Positions 35,236 to 48,910 are shown, counted from the first letter of the stretch. The stretch: DNA of 64,000 nucleotides from Lates calcarifer (GCF_001640805.2 NC_066852.1:12488194-12552193); one strand, 5' to 3'. Translations and numbers: made by a program. Notes: generated by a model from the letters alone, not told the origin.

Positions 35236-37142
35236 ACAAACTTTACTTTTTGTGGCTCCTTACTCTTCCACCTCCGTTCAAAACAGACTGGGACATTTTG
35301 ACAGACGTCTCTTACTGGGGTCAAGGTGCTGTGTTAGGTATGTGTTTCAAGGGTGGGATGTATTTTGTCTTTACCACAAATTACCATGTCAGAGATCTCA
35401 AAATGGTGCAAGTTGCTGCAAGTTTGGTCAAAATATTTGGAGACTGCTATCTGTATCTTTACTGCCCACCTTGTACTGTGTAATTAGTGGTTGTCACTGG
35501 GCAGGTTGCTGAGCTCTGTCACCAGCATTATGCACACTCCCACTGTTCAACTTGTACAACTACTGCTTTTTTAATTTTTTTTGATCTGAGACATGTGCCA
35601 CAGACTGACGTCAGGTGTCTTCGTGGAAAAACTCAAGAGCTACTAGCTCTCAACCTTTTTACCTTGTTATGATATAGAGCCATTCAATTCCTAACTTTGG
35701 CTCCCTGTTACAGGTTACATATGTCCTGAAGAAGCTCACCCCCCAGTAACTCAAACATTTGTGAGTAACAATGTTACATGAGTAACAATGACTGGAGACA
35801 CTGTCAAAATAGTTGCACATGTTTCTCATGTTTGTATAGTTTCTCACAGAAGAAACTACAGTTAAATGATTTTGCAGTTTGCAAGTGTATGAACATGCTG
35901 AAGAGGGGACTCTTTCTGTTTTTATTTTTGCTGAGCAGTTTTATAGCTCAGCTCAAGAGATCTTTACTCTTTGATTTGTGAAGGAATGCACTGCAATTCT
36001 TCAAGCTCAAAAACTAAAGATCTTAACTCTGAGCCCAGTTCTCTGAATGCGAGTGGAAAAAATGTGCTGTATTTGTTATCTCAATAACTCAGAACTGCAG
36101 AACTTCAATGAACCATATAAGGCCAAATCTGCACTTTTTCTGGACTAAAACATTTGAACAGCGTGCTCTTGCCATTCTCCTATTGTTGTGTCTCATCTGC
36201 CAACATGCATTGTGTGTACTTTTATAAGCTGTTGACAATACCACATCAGAATCGCAGACAAATATTTTTCATGCAGATTGCATTTCAGTTTCAAGACAGC
36301 AGCTGTGTGAGGGTGATGAAATGAAGCACGTCGGTGTGAATTCTCTTTTTCACCTGTGAACGGACGATGGGGGAGAGGGGTGCCCCTTGAAATTCAACAT
36401 TATGCAACATGCTTGTAAAGTTTTTTCCTCCCCCTCAGTACACTTTCTTTACATGATAGTAGTTACAGGCCATACCTCAAAGGAAGTGTAAAAAGTGACA
36501 CCACCTGTCATTTTAATAACTAGCCTTTGTAAGCCTTGGGCAAAGGCCAGGCTTATGCATGGAGTCTTTTCTTTTTAAACAGGCATGACATGGTAACAAG
36601 GCTGCCACAGGGCTCATTGCACCATTCAAAGCATGAAACATAACATTTTAACAACTCCATGTCGGATAAGAAGACTGGTCTGTGTAACTGTGTGCATGCA
36701 AGAAACGGGCAGCAAAGTGATTTAGGAGAGACAGATTGTTGCTCATACTTAAAGGATGGATGTGTTGAAATTTGCTCTCTAATCTACTACACTTTCTCAC
36801 TGCAGCCACTACAGATAACATACTGTGCTTTATTACACTTAGCATAAAGGCATTGCAAAGTGGAGAAGATGTTAGAGGACATGTTGGGCAATATTTCCTG
36901 CAATGTATGAGGTCATTGCATGAGGAGTGTGGACACAGCAGATACTGTATCAGGCCCTGGGAAGGTAGTCATATTTGACTTCTAGCCAGGAATTACACCA
37001 AGCCGTCATTAGTTATCCTGACCTCTACACAGGCAGAGAGCAGACAGAGGTATGTGAATAGTGTTACAGTGTATGTGTGTAAATCAGTCCTGTCATGGCA
37101 GCATCATGGAAGAATGCAGATTTTTTTGCTGTGCCAGTTTAG

Positions 37143-37567
37143 AGACTTGATATCAACAACGTGGTGCTGGACAAACAGAGGCTGGCAGAGGATAAGAACG
37201 TACATTTTGATGTGATGATGAAATATCATTGTGGTTCATAAAGTTTTGGTCTTGGTCTTTTGTTGTTTCAAAACACTGTACTTGCCAAACAGACATGAAG
37301 GTACATAGCAAAACTTTTGCACATTACAGTTCTTATAACAAAATAAAAAGGTGGCTTGCTGCAATAAAACTGTAGCCTCAGTGGCACAGCACAAGAGTTG
37401 CATGTAATGACATCAGTCAACAGACGACACATGCTTGGCCTTTGTGTTTTGTCTGAATAAAATTGTAATTTGTGACTGCATTGCTCCCCAGGTACTTCCT
37501 CAAGACTTTGTGTCTGATGGCGTTGACGCCTTCAAGCGAGGATTCCCTGATGGCATTTCAACATGAT
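37143..37567 (+). other. candidate terminal exon pair of an unknown gene
   Basis: Exon 1 (37143-37199) follows a T-rich tract and AG and ends AAC|GTACAT. Exon 2 starts at 37,492 after TTGCTCCCCAG. Both are phase 0. Read together they give RLDINNVVLDKQRLAEDKN then VLPQDFVSDGVDAFKRGFPD and a stop at 37,565-37,567. The first part looks like a coiled-coil tail. In another frame, exon 2 stays open to a second donor at 37,600 (GAG|GTAATC). No upstream exon was found, so this may be a real 3' end or coincidence. Confidence 0.2.
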
Positions 37568-40500
37568 GAATCAACATCAAACCTGCACAGCAGAAATGAG
37601 GTAATCTTGACAAATTGTTACAAATCAGGAACATAAAGCCACAAAATGCTACCACTCATTTTCATATCACTCATGTCATACAGTATCACTTCATCAGGTG
37701 ATGGGTAAAAGGCACAGTTACAAATGCATTACAAATTCTTGTTGGTGGATATTATGATTCAGCCCAGCCAGCTATATAGTCAAAAAGGTAATGTCTCATT
37801 GTCAAAGTGACAATTGACAAATGCAATTGTAATTTGCATGTCTCTTGTCCACTATCAGTTGGAAAGGTGGCTTTAAAAGGTTTCTTTTTGAATCTCAGCT
37901 GAGCGCATATATGCTGTTTGAAGTACTTATATGGATGTAATGAAACTCATTCAACCTCTCAAACCACTCAGCACAGTTCACTTCTAGACTTTCTGTCCAC
38001 ATTCTCTATGTGTTTCACATAATCCAAAATGTGTCTAAACTCACACCCTTTATATCGTCACATTCCATTTTAAGTCTGGTTGAATGTTGTCTGATGTCTA
38101 ATGGTTATTTTGGTGCATTTCAAACAGATGGCTACTTTAAATATAGAGCACACAACACACAGTTACAGTCTTGTGTTGCAGCTGATGCACATCCATGACC
38201 TGTGAAGATTTTCATTTTCGTGCAGCAACAAAAAGGAACCCTGTATAGTTATTTTATTCATTTAGTAAGACAGATATGAAATTCTACAGTCCTGTCATCA
38301 AGGTTGTTTGTGTTGATTTCATAGAGAAGCTTTCAGTGAACTACTGAGAGGTGTGTTTCACAGGTCTGCCTGTAGTATTTATCCATCCTGGTCAGCAGAG
38401 GAACAAAAGTCATGAGGAGTATATGATCTGTTATAAACCAGATGACAGACTGAGACTGTACATCCTAGCCCTCTCACCCATCTGCAATATTTGCAAAAAT
38501 GACTGAGAGCTTTTTTTTTCATCAACCTCTGTATGACTCTAGCAGTCAGCTCCTCACACTTCTGTGTGTGAAGTGACCTGGGTGAAATGGGGTCTGATGG
38601 CTTTATGGGGGCTTTGGGACTTCTGGGAAATGGCTGTAATTGGATTTAGACTGTGACTGCTCTCCTGAGGTGTGAGGTGAAATCTATGAAATACCAGCAA
38701 CCAGCCTGGGATCAGGTTTTAGCAGAGGTACCACTAGTAAACACAAGTCTGTTTTGTTGATACACTAAATGCGATTTACAACACTATTAACACTCTATGA
38801 ATGACTAAACAATCCTGTTAAAGTCAAATGATGTCACATCAGGGTGAGGATGTGTTTTGGCTCTTTTTTGGAGTCTCTGGAAACTTTTGAAAAAGCACTG
38901 TTAGATAAGTGTGTAAGTTTTAAACAGACTTACATGAGCCTTGACTTCAGAAGATACCTGCTCGCTTTTTGAATTTGAATGTAGGCACACGGTGTGGAAG
39001 GAGAAAAAGAGGGTTAGGAGGAACTGCTGCTGTAGCATGCTAAACATGAAAAAACATATGACAGCTGACATAACACAGAATAACCACACTTAAGCCAGTG
39101 CTGACATAGGACTGCAGTCACCTCATTGTCTGTCAGGGATTAATTCTACCATCATTCATTTGATTGAAACTGACGTAACACAAACTAGGGGAGCTCTTTG
39201 TGGGCTGCCAGCTGCCAGAAGATTTGGCCGAGAGACCACGGGTGGAGAGGGAACCGTAAAGTCCACCAAACTGTCTTTCTTACCCACTGTGTACAGAAAA
39301 ACCTGTCTTTTTCAGGTCTTATTTGAATCTGTTGTATTGTGTATCTTATGTGATATGGAAAAAGAAACAATATCTTATCAGGCGCCGTGCATTTACCAAA
39401 ATAAAACTTTTTGCAGATTAGGAAAATGAATGTTCCAGTAATCTTGCATCACTTTTCCAAGAATCACAAGTATGTGAGATCAGTTTTTTCTATTTATTCG
39501 CTACCTATTTTCTACCTACTTGTGACCCAGGGAGCTGAATTCTACACTTTTAAGCATAGAGCATGGAATCTCCTAAAGTAGCTATTTGTGAGTTTTGCTA
39601 TCACTACATAGTCAGCATTAGCATTAGCAGCTGTTTACTTAGTAGTCTAGAATATACGTCGCAAGTTCAGCATCAAACTTCATTCCTTTACTTGACAAGA
39701 ACAATGCTGTAAACAACTCTTAACTCCTGTTGCCGCTGTTTCGGTCTCTTCTTTTCCTCTACCGAAGCTAGCATGCTAACAAGCTAACTCCAGCTCAGCT
39801 GGCCTGTTTCGTCACTTTCCGATAGCAACTCACTGTAGTGTCTAGGCTGCCCTGAAGAAGTAGCACTGCTCAGGGTGTTATTCTAACCCCTAAATGCAAA
39901 CATGGCTGAAGCTCTTGACAAGCGACCATCACCACCAAAACCACATTTGGCAGCAGAGAAAACTTACAAATAGTCCCTTTAGAATTAATCAAACATGATT
40001 ATGATACAAATAACAACATGTGCGCCGACTGAGTATAAAAGAATTTAAGAACTGAGCCAAATGGTCCCCAAGACTGTTCTTACCCATTTGCAATTATGAA
40101 GCAATATGTTGAGAATTTATACAAATTTAGAGCCAAATTCACAGATATTAAATACCCAACTTAGCTGGACCTCCAGTGAGAAGATGATTCAATTAAATAT
40201 TTAAATTTACATTATGATCACAAATAACTTATGCAAGGATGATCAAGAGAGAAGTATCACTCATCTGTGCTGCTCCTGAGCCAGAGTTGGTTTCACCTCC
40301 TCCACTCTCCCTCCTGTAGAGTCAAAGGGTTTGCATTAATGCTTGGCTCCACACAGAGGGACTTTCTGAAACTTTTTCTTGTTCTTGGAAGTTTGCTCTC
40401 TGCCACAAGTCAGAACAGTCTCAGCAGAAAGCAGTGTGATCTGCACAAACAAGGCACAAACAGTCATGGAGCACGAACACAGTGTGGAGCAGTGTTTCCT

Positions 40501-43500
40501 CCCTCGTGTTATCGGACAGACGTCAGCTGCTCCTCACTCTTTAAGTGCCTCTGACACTTTGGCATCTCGCTGTGATTGGACTGTGATCTGATTGCTCAGA
40601 ACGGATTTCATAAACTCGTATTGCCATTGTACACCCTCACGTTTGGGCTGCTTAAGTTTGTGTTCACATCACTTTTTCCCCTCTGCGCGTCACATATTTA
40701 TTTTGTTCATATGGAAACTGCAGCTGGTTCACATCCCAGCTGTGGAACTGTAATCACAGTCTGAAGCAGAAGTTAATCCAACATATGAAATTCATATAGT
40801 GGTCCAACACCAGAAACAGTTTGTTCTGATGACATTCTATTCACATGGATAACTGCAACAATACTCATTTTCTTTACACATTCTGTGTCCTAAACTGTTT
40901 TTATTTTTAAAGCTGCTTATCAATCGATGTTTTTTCATTCTTTTAGCCATATGTGGCTCGCTCTACACATTCCTGATGCAAATATGTGGTGCTTAAATTT
41001 GGTCACTAAATGCTCCACAGTGTAACTTTGTCTGTCTGCTGTTTTGACACTGCTTCTGCCCCTGAAACAATGCAGATGACAGTATAAGGTGAAAAACCAA
41101 CAACAATGTAATGAAAGATGCTGAGAAGCTTCATAGAGCTGGGACTTATTGCAGATTTTGGTCATAATTGTCTTTGGGTTTGTCACTACATGTGACATCT
41201 GTCACATACAAATAGTAATGCGATCCCCTGTTTATATTAAGAACATTTATTATTACAATAAATGTTCATTTAAATGCTCGCCCTCATAATATGATCTCAT
41301 GAGACTGCGTATAAATAGTAGGCCACTTTCAGGACATTTCGCATGTCATGTCTTGAAGCTTTTCATACATCATTTAACAATTTGGTTAACACCAAGTCGA
41401 GGGTTAGGGGTCAGTAAGTCGACAAATGACACATGACAAGCAAAGAAATGCATAGTCATAACACAGGAAATAACTTCCAGAAATATGTATGTTATTCATA
41501 CACCATTTGACGATACCAGGGTGGATATCGGCATCCTTCCATTCGGCTTGTAAGATAACACAGTGAGTTGAGGTGGATTTCAAGTATTATTGTGTTTCCA
41601 GTATTTCATACAGTACCTATTAGTGGCTTGTTGGTTGTCTTTGTTATTTCAAACTGTTACCACTGGCAGGTAATTGTTCCAGCCCCTCTTGGAGTTTTTC
41701 TTGTGTGTTTACCTTTGCACACTTAGTGGATAGAGACCACAAGAGTATTGATCTTTTGGTGGTCCCAAACAATATGTTTTATGACTGTTCTCGCTCTCTG
41801 TCAAGCACCTGTAATGTCACCCGTGTCTCACAGGGCCACCTAACCATTTAGAAGATGGGTCAACCCCTGCTGCCCCACCATCCCCCATCCTGCCTCCACT
41901 GCAGGCAGTTTTGTGCTCGGCATCAGTAAACCCCTGCTGGGTTATGTAATACCTACAGGAGTGGGCTGGTGATTTATTGTACAGGTGTTGGGAAGGCTCA
42001 GAGCCCGTGGAGCCCCACTCATAAAACAATGCTAGGGGCATGTTCACCGACGAGCAGGGTCAAGACGTACATGTGGACAGGTGGAAACACATGATACCCT
42101 TCACTCTCATGCGGATGGAACCACTTGCACTCACTCTCATGCATACACACATATTTATTTGATGATTACAGCAAGGACATGAGCTCTCTCTGGTTTTCTC
42201 CTTGTACTCTATGTTCCAGTGCCAGGTATTGTGTTGATTTGAAAGTGTATGCGTGTGTGTGTATTTGTCAGTATATGAATTTAATGAAAGACGAGGAAGG
42301 CCTGAGGCTTCTCTGCATTCGTCAGATCTCATAAATCCGAATCTCAGAAGCAGTCGTTTCAAGTCATTTTCCATATTTTGTCTTTATGATCTACAGAGGA
42401 TTCAGACTTTTTAAAGGCAAGATGTGAGGGAAAATCTCTGTTCACTTTGAAGCACTGCTTGCATTGTTGGTACTGTTAAGACATACTGAACTCTCCATGT
42501 GTCGCAGAGCAGTAACATTCAAATTACGGTTTAAGAAATTAGTGTTCAATGTTCCAGTTGATTTTGGAAATGCTTGTGTTTACTGGAGGTAATAACATAA
42601 TATCTTAAATATAAGTCCTAGAGTTCAATTAGAAATTAGACATTTATCGTTCACCAGGGGCAGAAAATACAGTCTGCACATGACTACTTGCAATGTGTTG
42701 GTTTGTGACTCCTGAATTTTGCTCAGTAAGTGCATGCATTGATTCCTGTGTGTCCCTTGTACATCGAATCCAGTCCAATAACTGCAGAGGTGAGATAAGT
42801 GTAAATATAAATGTAAGGAAATGGTTACAGCAGAGTAAATGGCAGTCATGAACAATATCAAAAATTGGGGTTGATGGGATGAAAGTCTAAAGAAAAAATA
42901 TGGCAAATTTTATTCAAATATGTAACAATTTAAATTTTTTATATTTCATCCCACTTCTTGCCTTTGCTGTTCTAAATGCTCATCATGGTGGATCGTAACA
43001 TCACTTGTCTGAACAATTAATTTTAGAAGTTATACATTTTTTTGCATGTGGTACTGAAATATTTTCCACATTTTGTAAAACAATTTGCCTAACAGTGTTC
43101 TAATGCATGCAAAGACACTCCCAGATGATGTAAGCTGGATGATATTTTGACTCCAGAAATCACCCTGAAGTAAGGCCAAGAGATCAGTGATTTAATCATC
43201 ATGGCAACAATATAATGACATGGACAGTTAAAGTCAAACATAAGTGAGTTAATCACAAATTGTTTATATCTGTTCACCTCAACTCTTGTCTAGAGCTGCA
43301 TGATATAATATGTGCATGTGCTTCTTAAGATCTGAAAATTAACATTCAGCTGAAATTTTGTGGTTGTGAAGATTTATGACCTCCTGTCTTCAGACACAGA
43401 GCCAGGGCTGGGAAACAAAAACCTGCAGATTAAGCACAAGAAGTTCAAATGATGGGAACTGTAAATCGGTTGGGGTGGGGGGGCCGGGATCTCTGGCGTC

Positions 43501-43588
43501 TCTGAGAAGTGTCGAATGTTTTCCATGTAAAGGCTTTTGATCAGTCTAGAGCAGACCTGCTGACTGGAGGAGGATCAGGTCTTGACAA

Positions 43589-43753
43589 ACAGACTGGTGA
43601 CAAATTTTAGGAAAAACCTGAATAAATATGCAGAAACGAATGCTTCCGTACAGGGCATGAGGGGTCACAGATATGAGATCCAAGATGCTTTGGCAGCTTG
43701 TACTGGCTAGACACTTTATGCTGTCTTTTCCTTGAATTTGTCACCAACCTGTA
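43589..43753. mobile_element. short MITE (about 165 bp) related to the 524-865 element
   Basis: The left end ACAGACTGGTGACAAATTTT and the right end AATTTGTCACCAACCTGTA are imperfect inverted repeats. The GGTGACAAATT core and AGGAAAAACC are shared with the 524-865 element, so both probably use the same transposase. The interior is short and carries no coding remnant. The right end finishes in GTA, consistent with TA target choice. The left flank is mutated. Confidence 0.65.
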
Positions 43754-44697
43754 GGCTGAAGTGAAGTATCTTCTTGAGCAGATGTCTCCTGGCCTCCGGC
43801 TATTAATATTACTGTATGTTGTTTGCAGTTTTACTTTGACACTCCAATTTTTCAAGTTTCTAGCCTTTTTTACTCCGTTACAGATCATCTGTCATTAGAA
43901 ATATGGATATTCTGATCCAGAGACACATACATGTCAGGGATAATTCCATATATTTTGCTTTTCTCAGGATCATAACTCCCAGCAATATGACAAATATCCA
44001 GAAATGGAAATAAAGTGGAGACTAGGAATATTGCTGGAATTCTCAGTCAGTCTTGTAGGTCCACAAATCCTTCATTAGGAGTTAAATAATCAGCTCTGCA
44101 GTGCACTGAGTTTGTTTTCACAGATAATTTACTGTTAGGCGCTTTGAGTTGTGTAACACATTTTTTTCCTCTCAATTTGCACATAGGGACTTGGTGCAAA
44201 AATATTGTGCAATTGTAGAAATATGTTGTAGTCCTGGCAAAGTCTTTATCCTGGTATTCTAAATGTTGACATGAACATCTGAAAAGCTATGGTTTGAAAC
44301 TAAAAGGGATTTGAGGGATGGAGTATCAGGGATAAGAACAGTAGTTTCAGACAGATATTAACTGTGGAAAGACTAGAGCTCTCCGGCTTGTGTGGAAAGA
44401 AAAAAAGATGTGCAGAAGTGGTGTACTGATGCTGATGCTTTCATCTCTCTTTCACCTCTTGAAAGTGAAAAGCTCTATCCCTCTTCTAACCACCAGTCTT
44501 TTGGAAGAGCAACTTTTGTTTCACGTAATATTTTACTTTGTTACCCACTTGTTGCCAGTTCTGGAGTTTTTCTTCTTCTTTTTCTTTTTTGGTAATTACT
44601 TCTACTATTTCTACTTTTACAAAATCCCTTGATGACTGAATGTCTGCTGACACATAGAGGTTGAGATTTTCTGTAATGTAGCTTTCTTACTTCTTTG

Positions 44698-44722
44698 GCA
44701 CACTGGAAATCCTCCAGTGTGC
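44698..44722. repeat. perfect 10-bp inverted repeat
   Basis: GCACACTGGA and its exact reverse complement flank a 5-base loop (AATCC). It is a weaker version of the 4,432-4,466 structure and unrelated in sequence. Confidence 0.7.
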
Positions 44723-46539
44723 TAAAATACATAGGAATCACCAAGAACATATCTGCTCATGTTCTGGTTTCATGGCATCACTCAGAAGTATTCAGATTAA
44801 CTCAACAGCAGTGTATGTATTAAATAACTAAAACTAACTTGAACAAATCTAAAAACATCTTATCAAGTGAATATCTGGACACTCCCTGCAAAACCCACAG
44901 CACTGTGTTGTTGATTTTGGCTCTTGACCATTCTTGATTTTTATGACAAATCTTTTTTTTCACCCTCGCTGAAAAAAAGTACACAAAACATCATGCAAGT
45001 CATCAAAAGTCACTTTAGATAGTAAGTGAATGTTTTAATTGGAGCTGTAAATATTCTAGATGTTTATTAGCATTACTTTGTCATCCCTGCAACACTCCCT
45101 CCCTCCCTCCCCTGCATCCATAAACAGCTCTGAATGTACAACGTAATGAGGTTAATAATACCCCAGCTTTACCACACTATGTCAAAAGGTAAATCTTGAG
45201 TCATTTTATTTTTATGTCTAACTTGGCAACAATCAAGCAGTCTAAAATCCTACAAAACACAACACAGCTGACTGTCTGTGTTACCTGCTCATTTTCTTTA
45301 AGTGCTATGTGCAGAGACTCGTAGCTTTTTATACAGTATATACTGTATATATCCATAGGAGTGCAGGTCATTTTGTTATTAAAGAAACTCTGATTACTGC
45401 TCTAAATAGCTTGGTGTGCCATGTAGAATTATGTCTGTACTTAGTGAAGGGCCTCAGGCGAAGTGTCTGCTTGTGATTACAGTGTAGAGGCTACAAAGAT
45501 CATGTGAAACTTCAAACTTTTTGTCAGAATAATGCTGATGGACAAGATTGTCCTCTGGGTGACTGAAAAGTGCACTTGGGACCAGTAAATGTTTTGGGTT
45601 TTTTTTCTCTAAATTTAAATTGAACATGCTCCACAACAGGGTTTACTCATTACATCTAAGGAACTGTGAGGTGTCTTTTTTCTCACCAGAGATCTGGAAA
45701 ACATAACTTTGTGTACGTGGTAATGTCTTCTTTGAAGTAAGGACAAGCGAATAAATCATTTTTTAAGCGAGTGAATGGTTACGGTCTCTGCACTTGAAAA
45801 ACTTTTATCAGAAAAAAAGTCATCATTGAAATAAAGCAGATCTGACTTTAGTCATTAGCTGTGAGTGTTTCATGAGTTGTAACCACAACTTAAAATATTC
45901 ACTGACCGAGTTGGAATCACTTAATAAGAAACTTGATTTACAAACTGTGTTTGGAATGATTAAGAAAGAAATTGATTTACTGTGATTCTGTGAGTAAGTA
46001 CTAACCACTATCAAAACAGCTTAACAGACCAAATCAGATATCAAAATAAAACTTTTAAAAGGTCTTGCAGCCTTCCTGCGGATAGGATTTTTGAGAGCTG
46101 TGATCTTCAGCCAATGGTATTTATTTTCTTCAGCCAACTGAGAAAAACATTAACAATTTAAAGGCTCATTTAAAGGATATGTGCTGACCAATAGGCATTG
46201 TCATGATTTAAAAAAATTACAAATGTCAACTTACTTGTATGAAATGAGACTAAAATCCTGAATGATGATGTTGAAGGCAAAAGATTCCAACATGAGCATG
46301 ATATTAGTCCTTGCATCAGTATTCATGTTGCCTCTGCAGTGATGTTAATAAAATGCAGCTTTCACTTATTACTGTCCTGATCAAATTGAATAATATTTAT
46401 TTAAATTCTAATCAGAATGCCTGGATTTGCCTGCCTCATGATGTCAGTGACATTGTGTTAATTTTCAGGTAGCCCAATTGTTTATCATAGGCTTTTCTTT
46501 TGTACCTCTCTCACGTCTGTCCAATATGAATCTGAATCC

Positions 46540-46645
46540 AGCATCTTAGCTTAGCTTAGTATAAAACAGTGGAACCTGAGAAAACAGCATGCTAGCTCTG
46601 TCTGAAGCCAACAAAACCCTCTAAAACTTACTGATTTTACATTTT
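46540..46645 (+). repeat. fragment of the AAAGGAACAGTTC-type repeat
   Basis: CTTAGCTTAGCTTAGTATAA, then a match to the part of the repeat that follows the TTAGCTTAGC block. It has the same orientation as the snx19 intronic copy but lacks its 5' half. Confidence 0.4.
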
Positions 46646-46897
46646 ATATCATTTGTTTAACCTCAAAAAGTAGTCTGGAAAATAGCTTTACACCTCATAT
46701 TTTTTCAGTGGGTATCAACCTTCCATCACCCTCTTTGCAAGACAGCAACCAGCGGCCTCCAAAATGTCAGTGTAACAAACAAAAATTTCAAACTATACTA
46801 TACCTTACACTACTTGTTACTGAAAAAAGTTATTATCTTAACACACGGGAAATGGTACATACTGGTCATTTCTCAGATGTGCCCAGAAATGATGTTT

Positions 46898-47180
46898 TCA
46901 CTTAAGACCTAAGCCTCCTCTTTTTTTTTCCCGGATGGTCTTTCCCTTGCTTTCCAAGGGTGTAGTTTGGAAGGGATCCTCCAGCTGGGGTTTTTCAGAG
47001 ATACTGGAAGACTCAAGAGAGCAACTGTGGTTTTCCTGCTTTGATGGCTGTTTTTCTGCCAAGCCATGGGAATGTGCTGTAGTGGTGGGGTTTTGCTGTG
47101 ATGTGATGCTGACTCCATTACGACGTGACTGTGAGTCAATCTCCAGGAACCCTGGGGTTGACAGGCCTGGCCCCATCAAT
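46898..47180 (-). other. exon-like ORF, possible last exon of an unknown minus-strand gene
   Basis: Starting at 47,180, just after TTGTTGTTACAG on the minus strand, the frame is open for 93 codons to TGA at 46,898. The peptide is polar and Ser/Gln/Lys-rich (for example LEIDSQSRRNGVSITSQQN, ending REKKRGGLGLK), like a disordered C-terminal tail. No upstream donor exon or clear poly(A) signal was found. A second frame is also open here, which lowers its weight. Confidence 0.2.
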
Positions 47181-48306
47181 CTGTAACAACAACATGCTGA
47201 TGGCTGAGAAACACAACATATGATTCAAGAGATTAGCTCGCCTCTACTGTTATTTTCCTTTGAGAGATAGCAGTGGAAATGTTGAAGAGATCAGAGTCTA
47301 TGGGTACTGGAACAAGTGAACAGCAATATGGAACACCGGTGCCGTCACTGATTTTTTTTCTTTACTTTACACATGTCAGTGTACTTGCTTTGTATATTAT
47401 AGCCTTGCATCATGAGGAAAATGTTCATGTAGCCTTGTTAAGATTTGTTGTTATACTAATTATGCCACAACATGGAGATCATTATCACTAGCTGTGCTAT
47501 TGTAAGTGAATTAAAAGTAATGCTTCAAGTATTTATAACCCTCCAGCAGATCATACTGCTCAGAACTGCACAATTAATAACCTGAACAAGGTGGGGGTCT
47601 CAGCACTGCACTTTATGTGGCCTAATGAGCAGCTGTCCCCTTGAAAGAGGTTCATAATGGTTAGATAATGCAGTACCTTTTGCTTTACAGCGGCCCGTAC
47701 ATTCTGAGCTTTTCATGTTGTAGATTATAATATTACAATAGGGTCCACTAAAGGACTAGTATGTGCCATTAAAATCTCCCTGATTTAACCTGTGACTGGT
47801 CACATCCTGCTGAGTACAGACACAGACTTCAGGAATCAGTTTTATGATAAACCACAAGCAATCTTTACTTGTTTGACAGGATGCATGAAGGATTACATTC
47901 ACTTACCCTTACAAACCGGGCGTACATAAAATATTTGAAACAAAGCTGACCTCATGACATGCTTCCAGAGCTGTTGTGGAGCATTAATAAGCCAGACAAT
48001 GCTGGTTTATGTAGAAAACCAGCAGAGCGGCTTGAGTAACACACTGCAGGGTGCTGTGGTTTTATGAGTCCTCCCTACGTTCACAGACAAAACACTTAAT
48101 CCTGAGACACCCTGCGCTTTGAACTGCAGGAGGGGATTCTGGTCATCCCGTCTGTGCTGTCTTCCAGGAATCTGCCGCTCAAGTGTGCATGTAAACACAC
48201 ACACACACAAGCACACAGTGCATCCCTCAAGAATGACGGAGAATAAAATTTTAAAAGCTACAGCTGCAGTTTTACAACATGGAGGAAAAACATAGGCTCT
48301 GATATC

Positions 48307-48326
48307 TTTTTTTTTTTTTTTTTTTT
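48307..48326. repeat. poly(T) tract, 20 T
   Basis: Homopolymer about 50 bp upstream of the composite repeat at 48,375. It could mark a retroposon end. Confidence 0.9.
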
Positions 48327-48374
48327 CCTAGTCACTTTAGCTTGGCCCCAGGTATGGCACTGTCAGTCAGTCTG

Positions 48375-48910
48375 TTCATCACTTCGGTCATGATTGATAT
48401 TTCTCAGCAACTAGTGGATGGGCTGCCGTGAAAATGATACAGACATTCATGGTCTTAGAGAAGATAAATCCAACTGACTTTGCTGATCCTCTGTCTTTTC
48501 CTCTAGTTTTTTTCCTCTAGAGTTTTCACTTACCTTGTGAAATATATCCACATGTACAAAACTGAATGGGTCGGCCCAGGATTACTATTGATGTCCATGG
48601 CTCCCAAACAATCAAGCTTAATGATGTAATGATTGGCTTTTCCTCTAGTGCCACCATGAGGTTGACATGTTTGGCTTTCAGTGGATTTCTGTGGCCAGGG
48701 GTTCATGTTCCCCACAGAATGAATTGTAAATAGTTTTGGTGATGCCCTGACACTCCCATCAGCCTCGGCTGTACTTTGTGTTTTTTGCGCTAAAAATCTA
48801 ATTTTCACAGATGTTGATTGTGGTATTTATTACTTGTTAAACATCAGCATGTTAACATTGCCACTGTGGGCGTGTTTGCATGCTGACATTAGCATTTAGC
48901 ATACCATATC
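48375..48910 (+). repeat. dispersed fish repeat, copy B, with an internal insertion
   Basis: It has the same blocks as copy A (31,478-31,850): TTTCTCAGCAACTAGTGGAT, CCTCTAGTGCCACCATGAGG, TTCCCCACAGAATGAATTGT and a GTTAACATTG...CATGCTGACATTAGC tail. Relative to the usual order, roughly 48,505-48,648 interrupts it. TTTTCCTCTAG is present on both sides of that interruption, as a target duplication would be. Confidence 0.55.

Larger units (their letters stand above)
32807..43588. other. intergenic or intronic DNA, no confirmed gene
   Basis: About 11 kb of A/T-rich DNA with short random ORFs. Items seen inside are an exon-like pair (37,143-37,567), a repeat fragment (35,145-35,235), and scattered GCTAGCATGCTAAC-type bits near 39,600 and 39,770. 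No RNA gene was found. Confidence 0.5.
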
